DNA from: Dasypus novemcinctus
Lineage: Eukaryota; Chordata; Mammalia; Cingulata; Dasypodidae
Length of the DNA: 64,000 bases
Direction: 5' to 3'
NCBI RefSeq assembly: GCF_030445035.2
Contig: NC_080699.1
Coordinates: forward strand, 12,541,785-12,605,784
Positions 22,757 to 35,124 of this stretch are shown one piece after another. The notes under the pieces were generated by a model. That model was not told the DNA's origin and did not search any database. It worked only from the letters and a program-made list of their open reading frames with translations. Both the position numbers and the translations under genes were made by a program. How positions within the stretch are numbered: position 1 is the first letter of the stretch; the number at the start of each line of letters is the position of its first letter.

Positions 22757-25700
22757 CTCTAAATTCTAAAAGGAGACAATGAATTAGGTTAAGTTGTAAT
22801 TTTGCAACTCTGGACCTTAGATATCAATTCAGGAGGGGGCAGCTAAATAGGGGGGAAAAAAGGGACTGAGTATCACAGCTGTTCCAATTTCATCCTAATT
22901 TCTTCTCCTTCCTCAATCATCTTCTATTTTTACATTCATTGTTAAACATATTTCCCTAAAGAAATAAAAATGGTAAAGGGATTGCAAGTCATATTTCTTC
23001 ATTTGAACAAGCATTATGATTGTCTATCATTTCAAGATAAAGGCTTTTTTTTTTCACACTGAAAATCACAGGAAGAAAATTATCTGCATTTTCACAGGTG
23101 GAAATCTGCATGGTAGTGGCCTGTTGTCTCACAATTTCAAAATAAAACAGCCAATCAGGAATAAATCAAATTAGATTAACATAATATTCCTTTTTAAATT
23201 TTTGGATTTTTTCCCCCTGCAGTTTTCATACCTTTTCCTTTGCCTGACTACCTGATCTGTTACAATTCTAAAAAGTCCAAATGAGAACTCAGAAAGCTCA
23301 ACCAAACCTCAAAGGGAACTGGACTTATTGAAGCATGTTTCTTGAGAAGAAAAAGATGTATTGTTTCTATATGAACTCAGACAAACGTACATCATGGAGA
23401 CATGTTCAGTGGTTTTAATATATTACTAGGACACTAATACCAAAAACATAAAAAGAAAATTGTAAGTTTTAGAGATTAAATATTCTTTTTATCTTGTTCA
23501 AGACTTGTTCAAGCAAAGTCTGTATAAATATTATAGTATTGGGAGGAGGTACCTAAAATGGAAGGACACACTCTTCTGTCTTCCTCATTGGTACTCTTTT
23601 AAATGAGATATTTGATTTCTTTTTTTATGAATCAGATACTCTGCTACAAATAATTCCATTTTCCCTGAAAAAAAAAATGGTTTTGGATTGGGATTTGTAA
23701 ATAAATGATTGATCCCTTGATAAAGTATTATCCAAACTATCTTTTTGTACTTAAGAATATGGTAATATGTTAATTCTGTGAAAAAGTCAAAATTGTGGTA
23801 TTATAAATGGTTTATGAATATAGGCTAAAACCTCAAAGGCATAAAGCTAGAAAATATGGAATACATTGTATATTGCTTCTTAAATACACTAGGCTCATAA
23901 AATTGATGGCAAATATTTCAAACTCTAAAAAACAAAACAAAACAAAAACCACCTCAAAACGTCAAACTAAGTTACAGGGTAAACAGGAAAAAAGACAGCA
24001 CATGAGTTATCTCTAGATAAAGAGCCAGTAAAATCAAAGAGCATTTGGTGTATTCTCCTTATTGGGAAGTTGCTTTCAGAAACAATTTCCCTACAAATAG
24101 AACAAGCTTCCTTTCTATTTCAAACTTTCGTAGTGAGGCACCAAAGTAAAAAATTGACTATCTGAAAACAAACGGGTTTTCTAAATGAAGGAGTTTATAG
24201 GGCATAAAAGAGGAAGTTATCCAAAAAGGTTGACACTGATACTTCTTGAGAAAGTGTCGTATATTCAGTGAAAAAGAACTATGCTTACATTTTTATAGGC
24301 TCATGTTTCTTTTCACTGGTGAAGCTTTTGGAAGCCCAGGTCCCAATGTGCTCTGTCACCTCTGTCCTTAGCAATGTCCAAGTGCCCACTTTCTTTTCCT
24401 TTCTTCACTACTCCAAAAAGTGTTCAATCATGTGAAAGTGAAAAAGGGATGCCCTAGTCCAGATAATAAAATACTATTATGCACCCTGTATGGGGGTGGA
24501 GGGGAATAGAAGGAAGGATGAAAAAATCAGAGGATGGTGAGAAGCTTTAAGAGCCTACTTAGTTTACAGCACACAATACCCATACACACAGCCCATTCAT
24601 TTGACATCTACCAGGAGTTTTATTTAGAAATAATACTGAACTCTATTGATCAGTTAGAGCCACACTTGATATTTGGATTCTTGCATGGTTTCTCATTAGC
24701 ATGATGACTATACGAAGGAATAATTAGATCTTGAGGCAAATATTGATTAAAGACCTAGTACCGAATTTTTCCAACAGGAAAGAAAAGCTATACTGGTAGA
24801 TATATATGATGTAAGAAGTCCTGTCCCATTAAATAGATTTATTTTGATGAGCATATTTCTTATGTTTGTTTTATTAAAAATTGACACGGACATAATTGAT
24901 ATTTTATGACATTGGTTAAATATGAATACCACATTCAAAACTCTAGTCTTACTATCTATATTTGAACCTTTCCTATGTTAACAGAGCTGTACTACAAAAA
25001 ATTTTGTTTTTTTTTTTCTGTTTCCCGTCATCTCTATTTGTGCCCCTTTCTTCCTTCTCGTTGCATTCCAGCTGAAGCCTCCTACAGTCATGTAGTAGTT
25101 TCCATTTTAGGGGATTTTTCAGACAAAAAAGGGGATGGCTCTTAAGCACCAAAAGAAAAAGCCATAAGTACCCGTTATTCTAGGTCACTGAGTTACATAG
25201 CAACTCAAGAGGTGGATTTTATAAGTGCTCAGTGAAACACTTGAAACAAATTTAAAAGATACAGCAGTAATTCTGGCTGCCATCCACCAATAATTATCTT
25301 TAAACAAGAGCAAAAATTAAATAATTTTTAAAATTGTCCTCAAATACTTTAGATAATTACACAGTCCTCTAGACCTTATCTAGACCTTCTTGGCTTGAGT
25401 TAATTTCTTTTTCATGAGAAGTCTTTCTACTCAAAGAATACAAAAGCATTTTATCTGAAAGTCCAAGTTAAAGTTAAGCTTTGGTTTTAAGACAATAATT
25501 TACACCAATAAAATGTGGGAAGGGGTTTCACGTTGTTTTTTTTTTTTTTGGCCTCACTTCAACTATGGAGACCTTAAGATGCTAAAAATCAAGGCTATTT
25601 CAAGTAGTTACAATAAAATATATTGCTACAGATCACCCCAGAAACTGTAAGTACTCTTTTGCTAACCTTCAAAGTAAAGTGATAGTGACTTTAAAGGAAT

Positions 25701-28700
25701 ACTTTCTGAAAAGCAATAAAAGGAGAATTTCTCTAGGAATTGAGGTTTCACTGGATATGGACATGCATAGTTTCTTGTTAGAGATGATGTAGAAATAATT
25801 GTATTTATTGTTTAAATGATTTGAGCATATATTGGCTTTGACTTATACACTGAATTTGGTGAAGGTTGAGATGTTGCTCTATATACTAATCTGGACCAGT
25901 TAGAATACAGTATTATCCGGCTGTTATCCTTAACCCTTATATTATTCAAATCAGTTTGGTGTTTAAAGGAATGTTGCTAAATTTGCAAACCATGGCTCAA
26001 TGCCCCTAGTTATAATTTTGTGTCTTATCTATGACATCTTCCATGTCTTTTCTCCTGCAACAAATGGAAAATGGGGAGAAAAAGCCTTTTAACCATAAGT
26101 CATAGGTAAATTATCACCTAGGGATAAAGGCTTAAGGATCCCAACAGCAAAATTAATTTTCCTCCTAATTGCTGAAGAACTTGATACGTTTAAAAACTTC
26201 CCCAAAGTTTCTAGCATTCACGGCTTTAGCGATGACAACTAAATTGACTCTTCCTGGACACAAATCTTACTCCTAAATTATTTTCTAATTGATAATTCTG
26301 ACTAAGAATGTTCAAGTTTATTTCCCCCTTTTAAAGGTTTGGTTCTGACCAATTTGGCTTTAATTAACCAGTGACATGTAAGTGAAATCTTTGCTAAAAG
26401 TCCACCTAACCACTTTCCATTTTAGAAGACTGGGAGTATAACTTCACCTGTTACACAGAACACCACCAGGTGCTGTGGGGTAGCTTTCTCCTTGTCCAGA
26501 CTGTCTGGAGCAGCCCCGTAAGTGGGACAGGCTCGGGATCACAGAGGCTTCCACCCTCAGGGGAGCATTTGTTTTACCAGCAGTCAAAGCGCCATTTAAG
26601 AGCAGTTTGGAGAAGAGGATGGAACATAGTTTAACCCCAGAAATGACTTAGGGATTTTAGGAAACACAAAGATTCCCCACTCTTGCGATTATATTTCACT
26701 AATGGGGAAAGACATCGTTTCTATAATATCAGGACAAAAAAGGAAGCATAAAACCAAATTGTATTTTTTCTCATTACGAGCTCAGCTAGGCATTTTATAA
26801 AAGGGGAAAAAAAGTTTTAAATATCACTTGCACACTGTGATAGTCTGTCCTTCAGTGCTAATTTTAGCTGGTTTCTCTGTGACATATGGCAGGGCAGGTA
26901 TTTGGCCTTCTTTGTTTCTTCAATCCAGATACACTTTCATTTACCTTCATCGTTTTAACCAAGACTAGTTCTATCTGCCACCGTAAGAGAGTCTCTATTT
27001 ATAGCTTAGTAAGCCTCTAATCCCAGTTTTACTGAGACGTATAACTGCTGGAAGGTTGGCACTGCCTCATAAGAAAACTGAAAAGGGCTGTACAGGGGTT
27101 TCTCTCTTTTCTTTTTTAAAATAAGAGTGACCAGTAGTCAAAGCATTTGGCTTTCATTTAACCAGAGGTGTCTGTTATGGAAAGTGCCCTTTCTTTTGAG
27201 GCTCTCTAATCCTTCCTGAAGAGAGAAATCTCTTGCTCCCCCACATCTCGATCTCCTGCTCGCCTCGCCCCCTCCAGTCCCTGACTGGAGTCTGATGTGG
27301 AAGTGCCAGGCAGCCCAAGGAGAGGCACCGGCGACAGACCCGAGGTGACACAAAGAGGCCGTTTTGTACATTTCTGATTTTCAGCCCAGTGAATACCTTC
27401 TTGCCCCATTTATATTTAATGATATTTAATAAATCACAGTAAAAATATTACATAGTTAGTGGTTCTCTCCTCTATCTCCAGTAGTGAGAAGGTAATGGGA
27501 AAATTGAATATAAACTGGTTCCTTTATTATTAAACTATATGTCAAATGACTCAGAAATGAGCTACCACGTGGGCTTTACATTTAGTTTCTCTTCTCTGCT
27601 TTGAAATACTCAGCAACAGAACTCATATCTAACAAGAATAATTGTATGAGCAACTGCACAGGTTAACTGGGAAGACAAATTCAGTGAAATTTAATGGATT
27701 CAATTGAGTATTACTTTATCAACAATCAAAAGCACGTTCATTAACAGTTACGCACCCAATGATCTACAAAAACATAATTGCCAAAAACTTGTTTCACTGA
27801 ATAAGTAGTTTGCTTACTTTTTTTATAGGGAAATTTTCCAAATGGTGGGTGGGAGCATACTAAAGTTTGTACTACGTGTAATGGGAAGGTAAAACACCAG
27901 CATATCCACCCACCACTCCAACTGTGTTCAGATTCATGGTTAGAGAAGAGTTCACCCAGGGGGCAACAATAAGAGTTGTCATTTTGTTTGGAGGCTGAGG
28001 GATGGATCCTAGCTTTGCATGATTTTGCTAAATAAGAATCTGATCTTGGACAATGCTCAGTGTGATATGAGTTTGTTTGCCAGTTGCTTTTAATTAATCC
28101 CAGTACTATTCTAAATGATGGGATGGAGGGGTAAATTTAACTGTTAAAGGACTGATTATTATTAACTGTGCCACATTCAGATAAAATGCAATTTAAGAAG
28201 TAGGACTAAAGTATGAATTATTCATTTTGAAATATGAAAGCTTTAGGACAATCATCAAAATAGCAGAAAAGGACAGGTTTTTTCCCAATATGACTACATA
28301 ATCATTTTCACGCATTTATTAATTATACTTCATATGACTTTCCGCCAAATATATTTGGAAGCCAAAATACTATTATGCTTACTAAACATTGTTGTAACTC
28401 TCACAGACAACAGTGGTAATAAGTTTCTTTTATCTTTACTCTTTTATCTTCTAATACCTTGCCAAACCGTAGCCAACATTTGATATAGGTAACTTGTCCC
28501 AAGGCCCATCTATTTGAGAAAATTTACTTTCTCAGACTCTTCCAACTATGATCTACATTTACTCATGTATCTATCCTCAGGTATTCCTTACAATCACACA
28601 CTACAAAAACCTGAAGATCTGGAGGACATTACATATACATACAAAGCTCTCAAGTGGATTAGAAATCATGTGATAAGTATTTTAAAATTATACATTAGAA

Positions 28701-29894
28701 ACCATCTGGAAGTATATTAACTACTGTATAACATGCTTGCAAATCCATAACTTCTGAGATCAAATAAACATGTCCTTTGTTCAGTTTTTTTTTTTAATCT
28801 GAGGTATTTGCTATTCATTTCTTCCATTGTAGAATGATGAATATCTTTAAAAAGTCTACACCAGCTATATTATTGCTTAAAATGTGTCTCTCTTTCCCCG
28901 AAGTGAAGTGCACAGAAGTGCAAGTTTCAAATGGCATCATCACCATGGCTTAAATTATTGCTTGAAAGGATGTTACAAGGTATTGCTAGGAAATCATTTT
29001 TAGAAGAATGTACAATTCAGTGTGAAAAGTACATGGTGAGACTAAGTATTTTCAGACCGTAAAAATCAGAGCATTCAGAAGTAAGGCTCTCACTTACCAT
29101 TTGCTTTGTGGCCAAAAGCTCATGGTTTTAGCCTTGGTGGTGAGGATCAGCAAATATTGTGATATACTGCTCTGGCAGTAACGAAGAAAACGGTATTGTA
29201 TGTCGTGTGCCTAATAGCCCTATAGTGAGCAATATTCATCCCTCATGCTTATCCATGTTGACGTCTGTCTCTAATAAGTTTGAAGACTTGTGCTCAAAAA
29301 GCAGACCATAAATTTGAAACAAAAGCCAAAATTAAAGTTTGTGAAAGAATGGTAAGAAACCCAGAGCATTTAACTGTTCAAAATAACTACAAATGAAACA
29401 GTATTTTGCTATCTTAGTCAACCTGTACTTCCTCATTGAAATTGGAATCCCCAAATCTGTCTATCAGCATTACCGAGAATGGTTTTCTAAACACAGATTC
29501 CTGGGCCTCACCTGTGACTGCCTGCATTCAAATCCGAGGGCAAAGCCCAGTAATTTTGTATTTCTCAAACTACCTAGGTAATTCTTACGAAGCCAGCCAG
29601 ATACTGTTCTAAGCTGATGAGCTGGACCATTGGACTAGATTATTTCTTAATAAGGATAGAATGAGGCACTTGGATGAAGCTATGATCTGGTCACAACATG
29701 TTACAAAGAAAGACAAACTCCTTTTCTAACTCCCAGTCTTTTCACAAATGTCACTCCTCTAATCATGTCACATCTATATTCGACAACACACATTCATGCA
29801 CATACACAAACCAAGAATATTTGTCACTTTATAAAACTGTCTTACAACATGAGATTAGCTATATTATAAATGTATAAATGACTAATGTGACAGG

Positions 29895-29940
29895 ACGGAA
29901 AGAAGGAAAGAAGGAACAAGGGAAGGAAGGAAACAGAAAG
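29895..29940. repeat. purine-rich GGAA-type simple repeat
   Basis: An imperfect run of GAAAGAAGGAAAGAAGGAA and GGGAAGGAAGGAAA blocks. It is a simple sequence inside the putative 3'UTR. Confidence 0.75.
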
Positions 29941-32900
29941 GTGGCAGGGCAATAATGCTTCAGGTGCAATTATCTGAATCAAGTGTGAGGAAGGAATTTT
30001 GCACACTATCTTGATATATTGTGACAGGATTATGTAAATCTGTATATAATAGTGTCTGCTCTTCATTCACCACCACAAGGATCCTGCAAACAGTGCCCAG
30101 CTGGGGTCATTTACCCATTTGACAATAAAATTTGTTTGACCCTATTAACACAATTTACGATAAATCAGCTTGTTTTGTATTAGGAATATTCATGTCAAGA
30201 TCACTCAGTCTAAAACATGTTAAACATTAGTAATTTAGTTTCATGTGTCACGATTTTCAGGCTGTATCGAAAGGTATGCTTACAGAAGTATCTAAAATGG
30301 CATACTTTTCTTTTTTTTTTAGTTCAAGATCGATCCTCTAGTAATAGACATAACCAGGCTACAAATATGAGGCTTGGTTCTTGGGTTTGAGTTTCTAGGT
30401 ATCGTTGGTTAAAAGGCATCAGATGCCACCCAATTTGTAGAATTAATTTCAAAGGAGCATTCAGTGAAGTGACATGAAGTGCCTGGAATCAGACGGTATT
30501 TTGAAGAGAGAAGCGGGGCGCTGTGGCCGCAAGCAATGCCCAGCACACCCGGGCGGGGCTGTCGCTTCCCAAGGGCCCTGGACTCTGCCCTCGTCTTCCG
30601 ACCTGCCAGGCCAGGCTTTGGCAACTCTCCGTGCCTGGGCCAGGTTTAGAGATACAGGGAGTGGTCCTCGATGGGCCAGGTTTCTAGTGACAGGGTGGCG
30701 TAAGAGAGGGTCTCGGATGGGCTAAATCGTGCGCCAAACGCAGGACACCACAGAAGCCAGTGGTGGGAGTGTCAGTATCTGCTCTAGTCATCTACAGCCC
30801 CTGCCCGCTGTGGTTCAGGAGCCCAGGGAGCCCTCAAGAAATAGATTTAAGGATGGACATTGGTACCTTACCAACTTCAAGTGCATTATCTCCATCGGAA
30901 ACAACATGATTCTGGACAAAATGCAGTCTGGTGGTATTCTAAATTCTCTGTGGTTTTTTCTTTTGTATTGATCAATTTAATTTTGCTTTATTGCTGGCAC
31001 TCTTAAGAATAATTTGTGAATGAGACTTTGTGGAAGCTGTCAGTTCTGCCTCGCTTCCTTTTTCCTAGAGAGGCACACACTGTCACCATCGGACATGGTG
31101 CACCACCACCAGTCACCCCTTGGCAAGAGGAGGGAGTGTGAACCCCTGGAGCAAGCACTGTTCTGCTGAGTCCATGGAGCCACTCTCCATCCTCAAGCAC
31201 TAGTGCTGGTCTCAGAGGCACAATGGGGCAAGTTCACTGGGCTCCACACGTTAATTGGGCACTAAAAGGGAAACCAAAATAATGAAAAATAAGAGTTGAA
31301 TGTAGAGACAGATTTTAGACAGTTGGATGACCTATATTGGAAACTTCTTTTTCTTCCCCTTCTCTACACCACAGCCCAAAGCCAAGAGACTCAAGGCCAT
31401 GTTTTCCTGAGGCACTGAGCACTATTCTCTTTATTATGGCCAGCGTTACCTATTAATTAAGGTTTACATGGGAATTACCGAGTCATATGTTGCAGGTGCA
31501 TATTGGTGGATTCAGATTTTGTTGGAAAATGGATGTGTTTGCAAATTTCAGCATTCTCAGGTGATACTGATGCCAATGCGAACCTTTGGTACTGATGGCT
31601 GGTTTTAAAGTGTCTTCTCCAAATTAGCTGCTTGAAAGAACACTACAACAGGGGAGTTACAGATTCCAAATTATATCTGAACATATTATTTTTCAAGTGA
31701 GTAAAATCTATTTTTGCGATTTAATATCGCTTGGTTTCTAAGGGAGCATCCATTCAAATTCTTTTTCATCTGCCACACTAGCCTGCAGGATGCTTGTACT
31801 AATTTATAGGTAATTGAGAACACTGTGTAGATATTAGTCCAATGAAACACCAAAAGCGCCCCATTGTTAGTCACAATTCCTAATGGAGGACTTGTGGACT
31901 GGATTGTGTAGGCAAACTGCCTTAAAATGAAAATTGAGCGCTTTTTCAGTTTCTAAACTCTGAGTGTGGTGAGAAAATACAGACATTTTATACAGTGCCT
32001 TGAAAGCACACATAGCAATGCTGTCACTGTAATAAGTGACTATACTCGGTTGGCAAAATGGCAACAGATTAGACCACTGCCTCGGACGACTGCTTTAAAG
32101 ATGCACTTAGATCATGCTGTAATGAAAACTGAGTTTACATCCTGTGATCTAGAAGAGATTTGTGGCATATTCTTTAACATTTGTGACAGCGTAAATGGCT
32201 ACTTCTTTAAGTAAAATCATATGCACTAATAAAGCGTTTGTGATTCTTCTGAAAAATTGAGAAGTGGCGCTATATACAACTCTAATAACCTACCACGAAT
32301 TAGTGAATAATGGAGTAGATCTCCAAGGATGGTTTAAAATATAATTCCCATAGATATTATTAAGTATAGAGAGAATAACCACAGTTGCTTAGACAAATTC
32401 TAACAAAAAGCAGAAAAATAGATTGGATGATGCTTAGAAGTCTCTTTCAGGCTATGGTTACAAAGCACACTGTTGATCACCAAAATGTGTACTGATTTGA
32501 TATATCATAAGCTCTAATGTACTGCTCAGGATAAGTGTAAACGACTTGAATGCGCTTGTTCTCTCCCCATTCTCCTGGGCTAAGGAGCCTGACAGCACAG
32601 CTAAGGCATCTCCTACTCTCTACCTGAGGTTTGGGGTATACTCCCAGCCTGCTTCACCCCTACGCCCCAAAGGAAGGGGCCAGTCTCCTGGTCCCCTGAA
32701 GAGGCTCCTGTGTGACTAATTTCTCCCGTGGCAGTAGCCTGTCCTTAGCCTACACGCCCTCCCATGAGCACCCTGGCCCCCTCTCCTCCAGGCGGTGAAA
32801 ACAGACTTAGGCCCAGTGAGGGAGGGGGGGCCAGGGCTCAGGGAGCGCAGGCCTTACGCTGTGTTCTCTACGTGGAGGGTGCTGCACCGGTGTCCTCAAG

Positions 32901-33959
32901 CCCCAGGTGGGAAGAGAGCTCAGTAACTATACGGGTGATCACCATGATCACCAACAGATGGCAGACCTAAAAATGCTTGCTAAAAATTGGTCATTAAGCC
33001 TCACAGACTACACTGAAAAATAGCTGATTATTACTCCTTAGCTGAGTCATGACCACATCAAAATGCAGCCCAAACCCCTGACCTGAACAAGAAATACACT
33101 GCATTCAGCAGACGTTAGCTACCTAGGAGTAGAAAATGGCCACGCCGCGGTGTCAAGGAAACAGAGTCTTCTAGCTCACTCATTTCAGTAGAATCTTAGG
33201 TTTTATATGTGATCCAAATATGGAGACTCTGGCGATACCCTGTGCTCCTAGCTTCAGGGCAGTCTATATGAATACTGTCATGCGTATTGACTAATGGGCA
33301 CAGGTCTTCATTTTATTAGAACATGCAATGGAAGCCTATCAGTAACTATGGTGATTACTAGGTCTGAAGGGCTAGACCATCTTCAGCTTTCATGAAGATG
33401 ATTTACTTGAATTTAAAAGCCATATCAACAAAATTGCAGAAGAATATTTTTTAAAGCCTCACAGCCATAAAATACAGAGCTTTCCTTGCTTTATGTTATG
33501 CGAGAGGAAAAACATTCTTGGCAAAATGGGACACCTTTTTCTCTCTAATGTCATTATCCAGGAATTTGCTTCCCAAAAAAGTGGCAGTTTACCCTTAGGA
33601 ATCATCACTCAGGAAGGGTGGGGATACTAACATGTCATTTATTGGGATGCTGTTTATTAGAGCGCAAGTTAGCATGTGGAACACTATTTACATTTGAAAG
33701 TGCTAAGGTGAAAAGGGCCCAATTGTAGCATGTTACTTTAACTGGTATATTGTTAGGCGATGGCAAAAAGACCTTTCCTTAATCTTGGTTACAGATATAG
33801 CTGCTATGAGGGAATTCCATTTCCTCTGGATTCCATGCTACGGTAATGAAATTTAAAAGATATATTTATTAAGCAGACAGACAATGCTTTCTTGACATCT
33901 GAAATCCTTGGCTATATATATTTTCAGTCCAAGCACTAATCTCTCTAAATAAATGAAAC

Positions 33960-33965
33960 TTTATT
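33960..33965 (-). terminator. candidate proximal polyadenylation signal (AATAAA)
   Basis: A plus-strand TTTATT gives a canonical AATAAA on the gene strand, about 640 bases after the stop codon. If used, it would make a short-3'UTR isoform. Many such hexamers exist in this AT-rich block, so this one is only the first plausible site. Confidence 0.3.
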
Positions 33966-34600
33966 GGGATAATAGGTCAGAGTTACATAATAAACCAACT
34001 ATACAGTAGCAGATTCTGAAAATCTAAGGTCGTGTGAAATGTAATTATCCAGAAGAAGAGATATGTATAAAAATAGGTAATATCCCTAAAATAATTTGCT
34101 GAGTTACAATTCTTTCTGCTGGGAGGTTTATCACACTGCCATGATATATCTATATATATGAAATGTCTGTTCAGAAAAAAAAAATAGAAAATATTCATTA
34201 CCTACCAACTCACTAAATGTAGGAATATATAATCAAAACTGGCTCTCAAAAGTGGTACAAATACCTGCGTGTGTGACAAACAAAAAACACGGAATCTGTG
34301 TGTATCAGTTGATCTGGAAAAGGGGCCCCTACTTGTAATTAAAAAATACATATGACTAAAAACACTCACATGGATGGGTACATGTTATTTTCCCCCGCCC
34401 TCTAGTTTTGTTAATTAGACAGTCCTCACCCACCTTTTTTTTTGTTGTTGTTGCTGTTTATGATTATTGCCTGACAGAACCCAGAGATTCTGCTGCTTGT
34501 TCTAAAGCAGTAGAGGAGAACCCTTCTCCTGGCACGCTCCCGAGGAGACCCACGTCCTGGACTTGTGCTTTTTGGAGGAGTCTTTGATCTGCCGCAGGTC

Positions 34601-34808
34601 TCAGAGGCTCGTCTCTCGGAGGAACATGGTGCCAATGTTGTAGGAAACCTTCTTTATCCTCGATGAAGACAGAGAGTGCTTTGGCTGCTTGGGACCAGTC
34701 CTCACCTCCAGGAAATAGCAGATCCCAGGGATTTCCTTCGGGAAGTTGTCGGGCAGCTCTTCACGGGACCGAGGGATGAAGGTGAACGTTTCTTCTCGTT
34801 TTAATAAT
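34601..34808 (-). CDS. GUCY1A2: GUCY1A2 last coding exon (soluble guanylate cyclase alpha-2, C-terminus)
   Basis: Read on the minus strand, this exon encodes 68 residues plus a TGA stop (34603-34601). Recognisable segments are [30 protein letters not shown] and the tail [11 protein letters not shown]. These match the end of the alpha-2 subunit of NO-sensitive guanylate cyclase, which pairs with beta-1 to make cGMP. The alpha-1 paralogue ends differently. The acceptor AG is at 34810-34809 behind a pyrimidine-rich tract. The first base, A, completes a Gln codon begun by the upstream exon (CA + A), so the junction is in frame. The C-terminal ETSL fits a class I PDZ ligand; alpha-2 is known to bind PSD-95 through its C-terminus, which directs it to synaptic membranes. 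No frameshift or premature stop is visible, so this is the live gene, not a retrocopy. Confidence 0.97.
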
Positions 34809-34830
34809 CTAAGAAGCAGTAAAGAGAAAC
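34809..34830 (-). promoter_or_regulatory. 3' splice site of the last GUCY1A2 intron
   Basis: Minus-strand sequence gives a pyrimidine-rich run (TTTCTCTTTACTGCTTCTT) ending in AG at 34810-34809, directly before the reading frame LLKREE. Confidence 0.9.
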
Positions 34831-35035
34831 AAAGTGAATCAACAGGGGAAATGCAAGTCAGTGGACAGAAATTTTAACGACTCGGGAAGCCGGTGTAACT
34901 GGGAGCTCACGCGTTAACGCCCCTATTTCCTTGTACAGATGTGGCCTTCCGAGGACTCAAATGCAAGGAAACGTTACTTCTCAGGAAAGGCCCCTCGTGT
35001 CCAAGTAATAATAATAATGACAAAGCTGTTCCTGG

Positions 35036-35124
35036 CACTACTTGAAAATATATGTTCAACTCTGATGTTTTTCTAAACATCACTACTTGAAAACATTTGT
35101 TCAACTTTGATTCCCCCCCCCCCC
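35036..35124. repeat. 45 bp tandem duplication ending in a C-run
   Basis: Two 31-base copies starting CACTACTTGAAAA lie at 35036-35066 and 35081-35111, a 45 bp period with a few mismatches. A run of C (about 13) follows directly. Confidence 0.7.

Larger units (their letters stand above)
21220..34600 (-). other. GUCY1A2: putative very long GUCY1A2 3'UTR (about 13.4 kb)
   Basis: Directly downstream of the stop codon lies a block strikingly poor in recognisable interspersed repeats compared with both flanks. The only clear insertion is a 155 bp hAT MITE. The block ends beside a TTTATT on the plus strand at 21241-21246, which is AATAAA on the mRNA strand, shortly before the L1-dense flank. I recall long human GUCY1A2 transcripts with a 3'UTR of this order, but could not check it. 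The sequence is AT-rich with many TTTATT hexamers, so the true end or ends cannot be fixed by eye. Open frames inside it are short and look random. Two G+C-rich patches (about 30500-30730 and 32560-32945) stand out. Confidence 0.6.

Noticed and set aside
21460..33692. Four UGUANAUA (Pumilio-type) motifs on the gene strand (21460, 21936, 32271, 33685)
   Set aside because: About as many as chance would give in 13 kb of AT-rich sequence.
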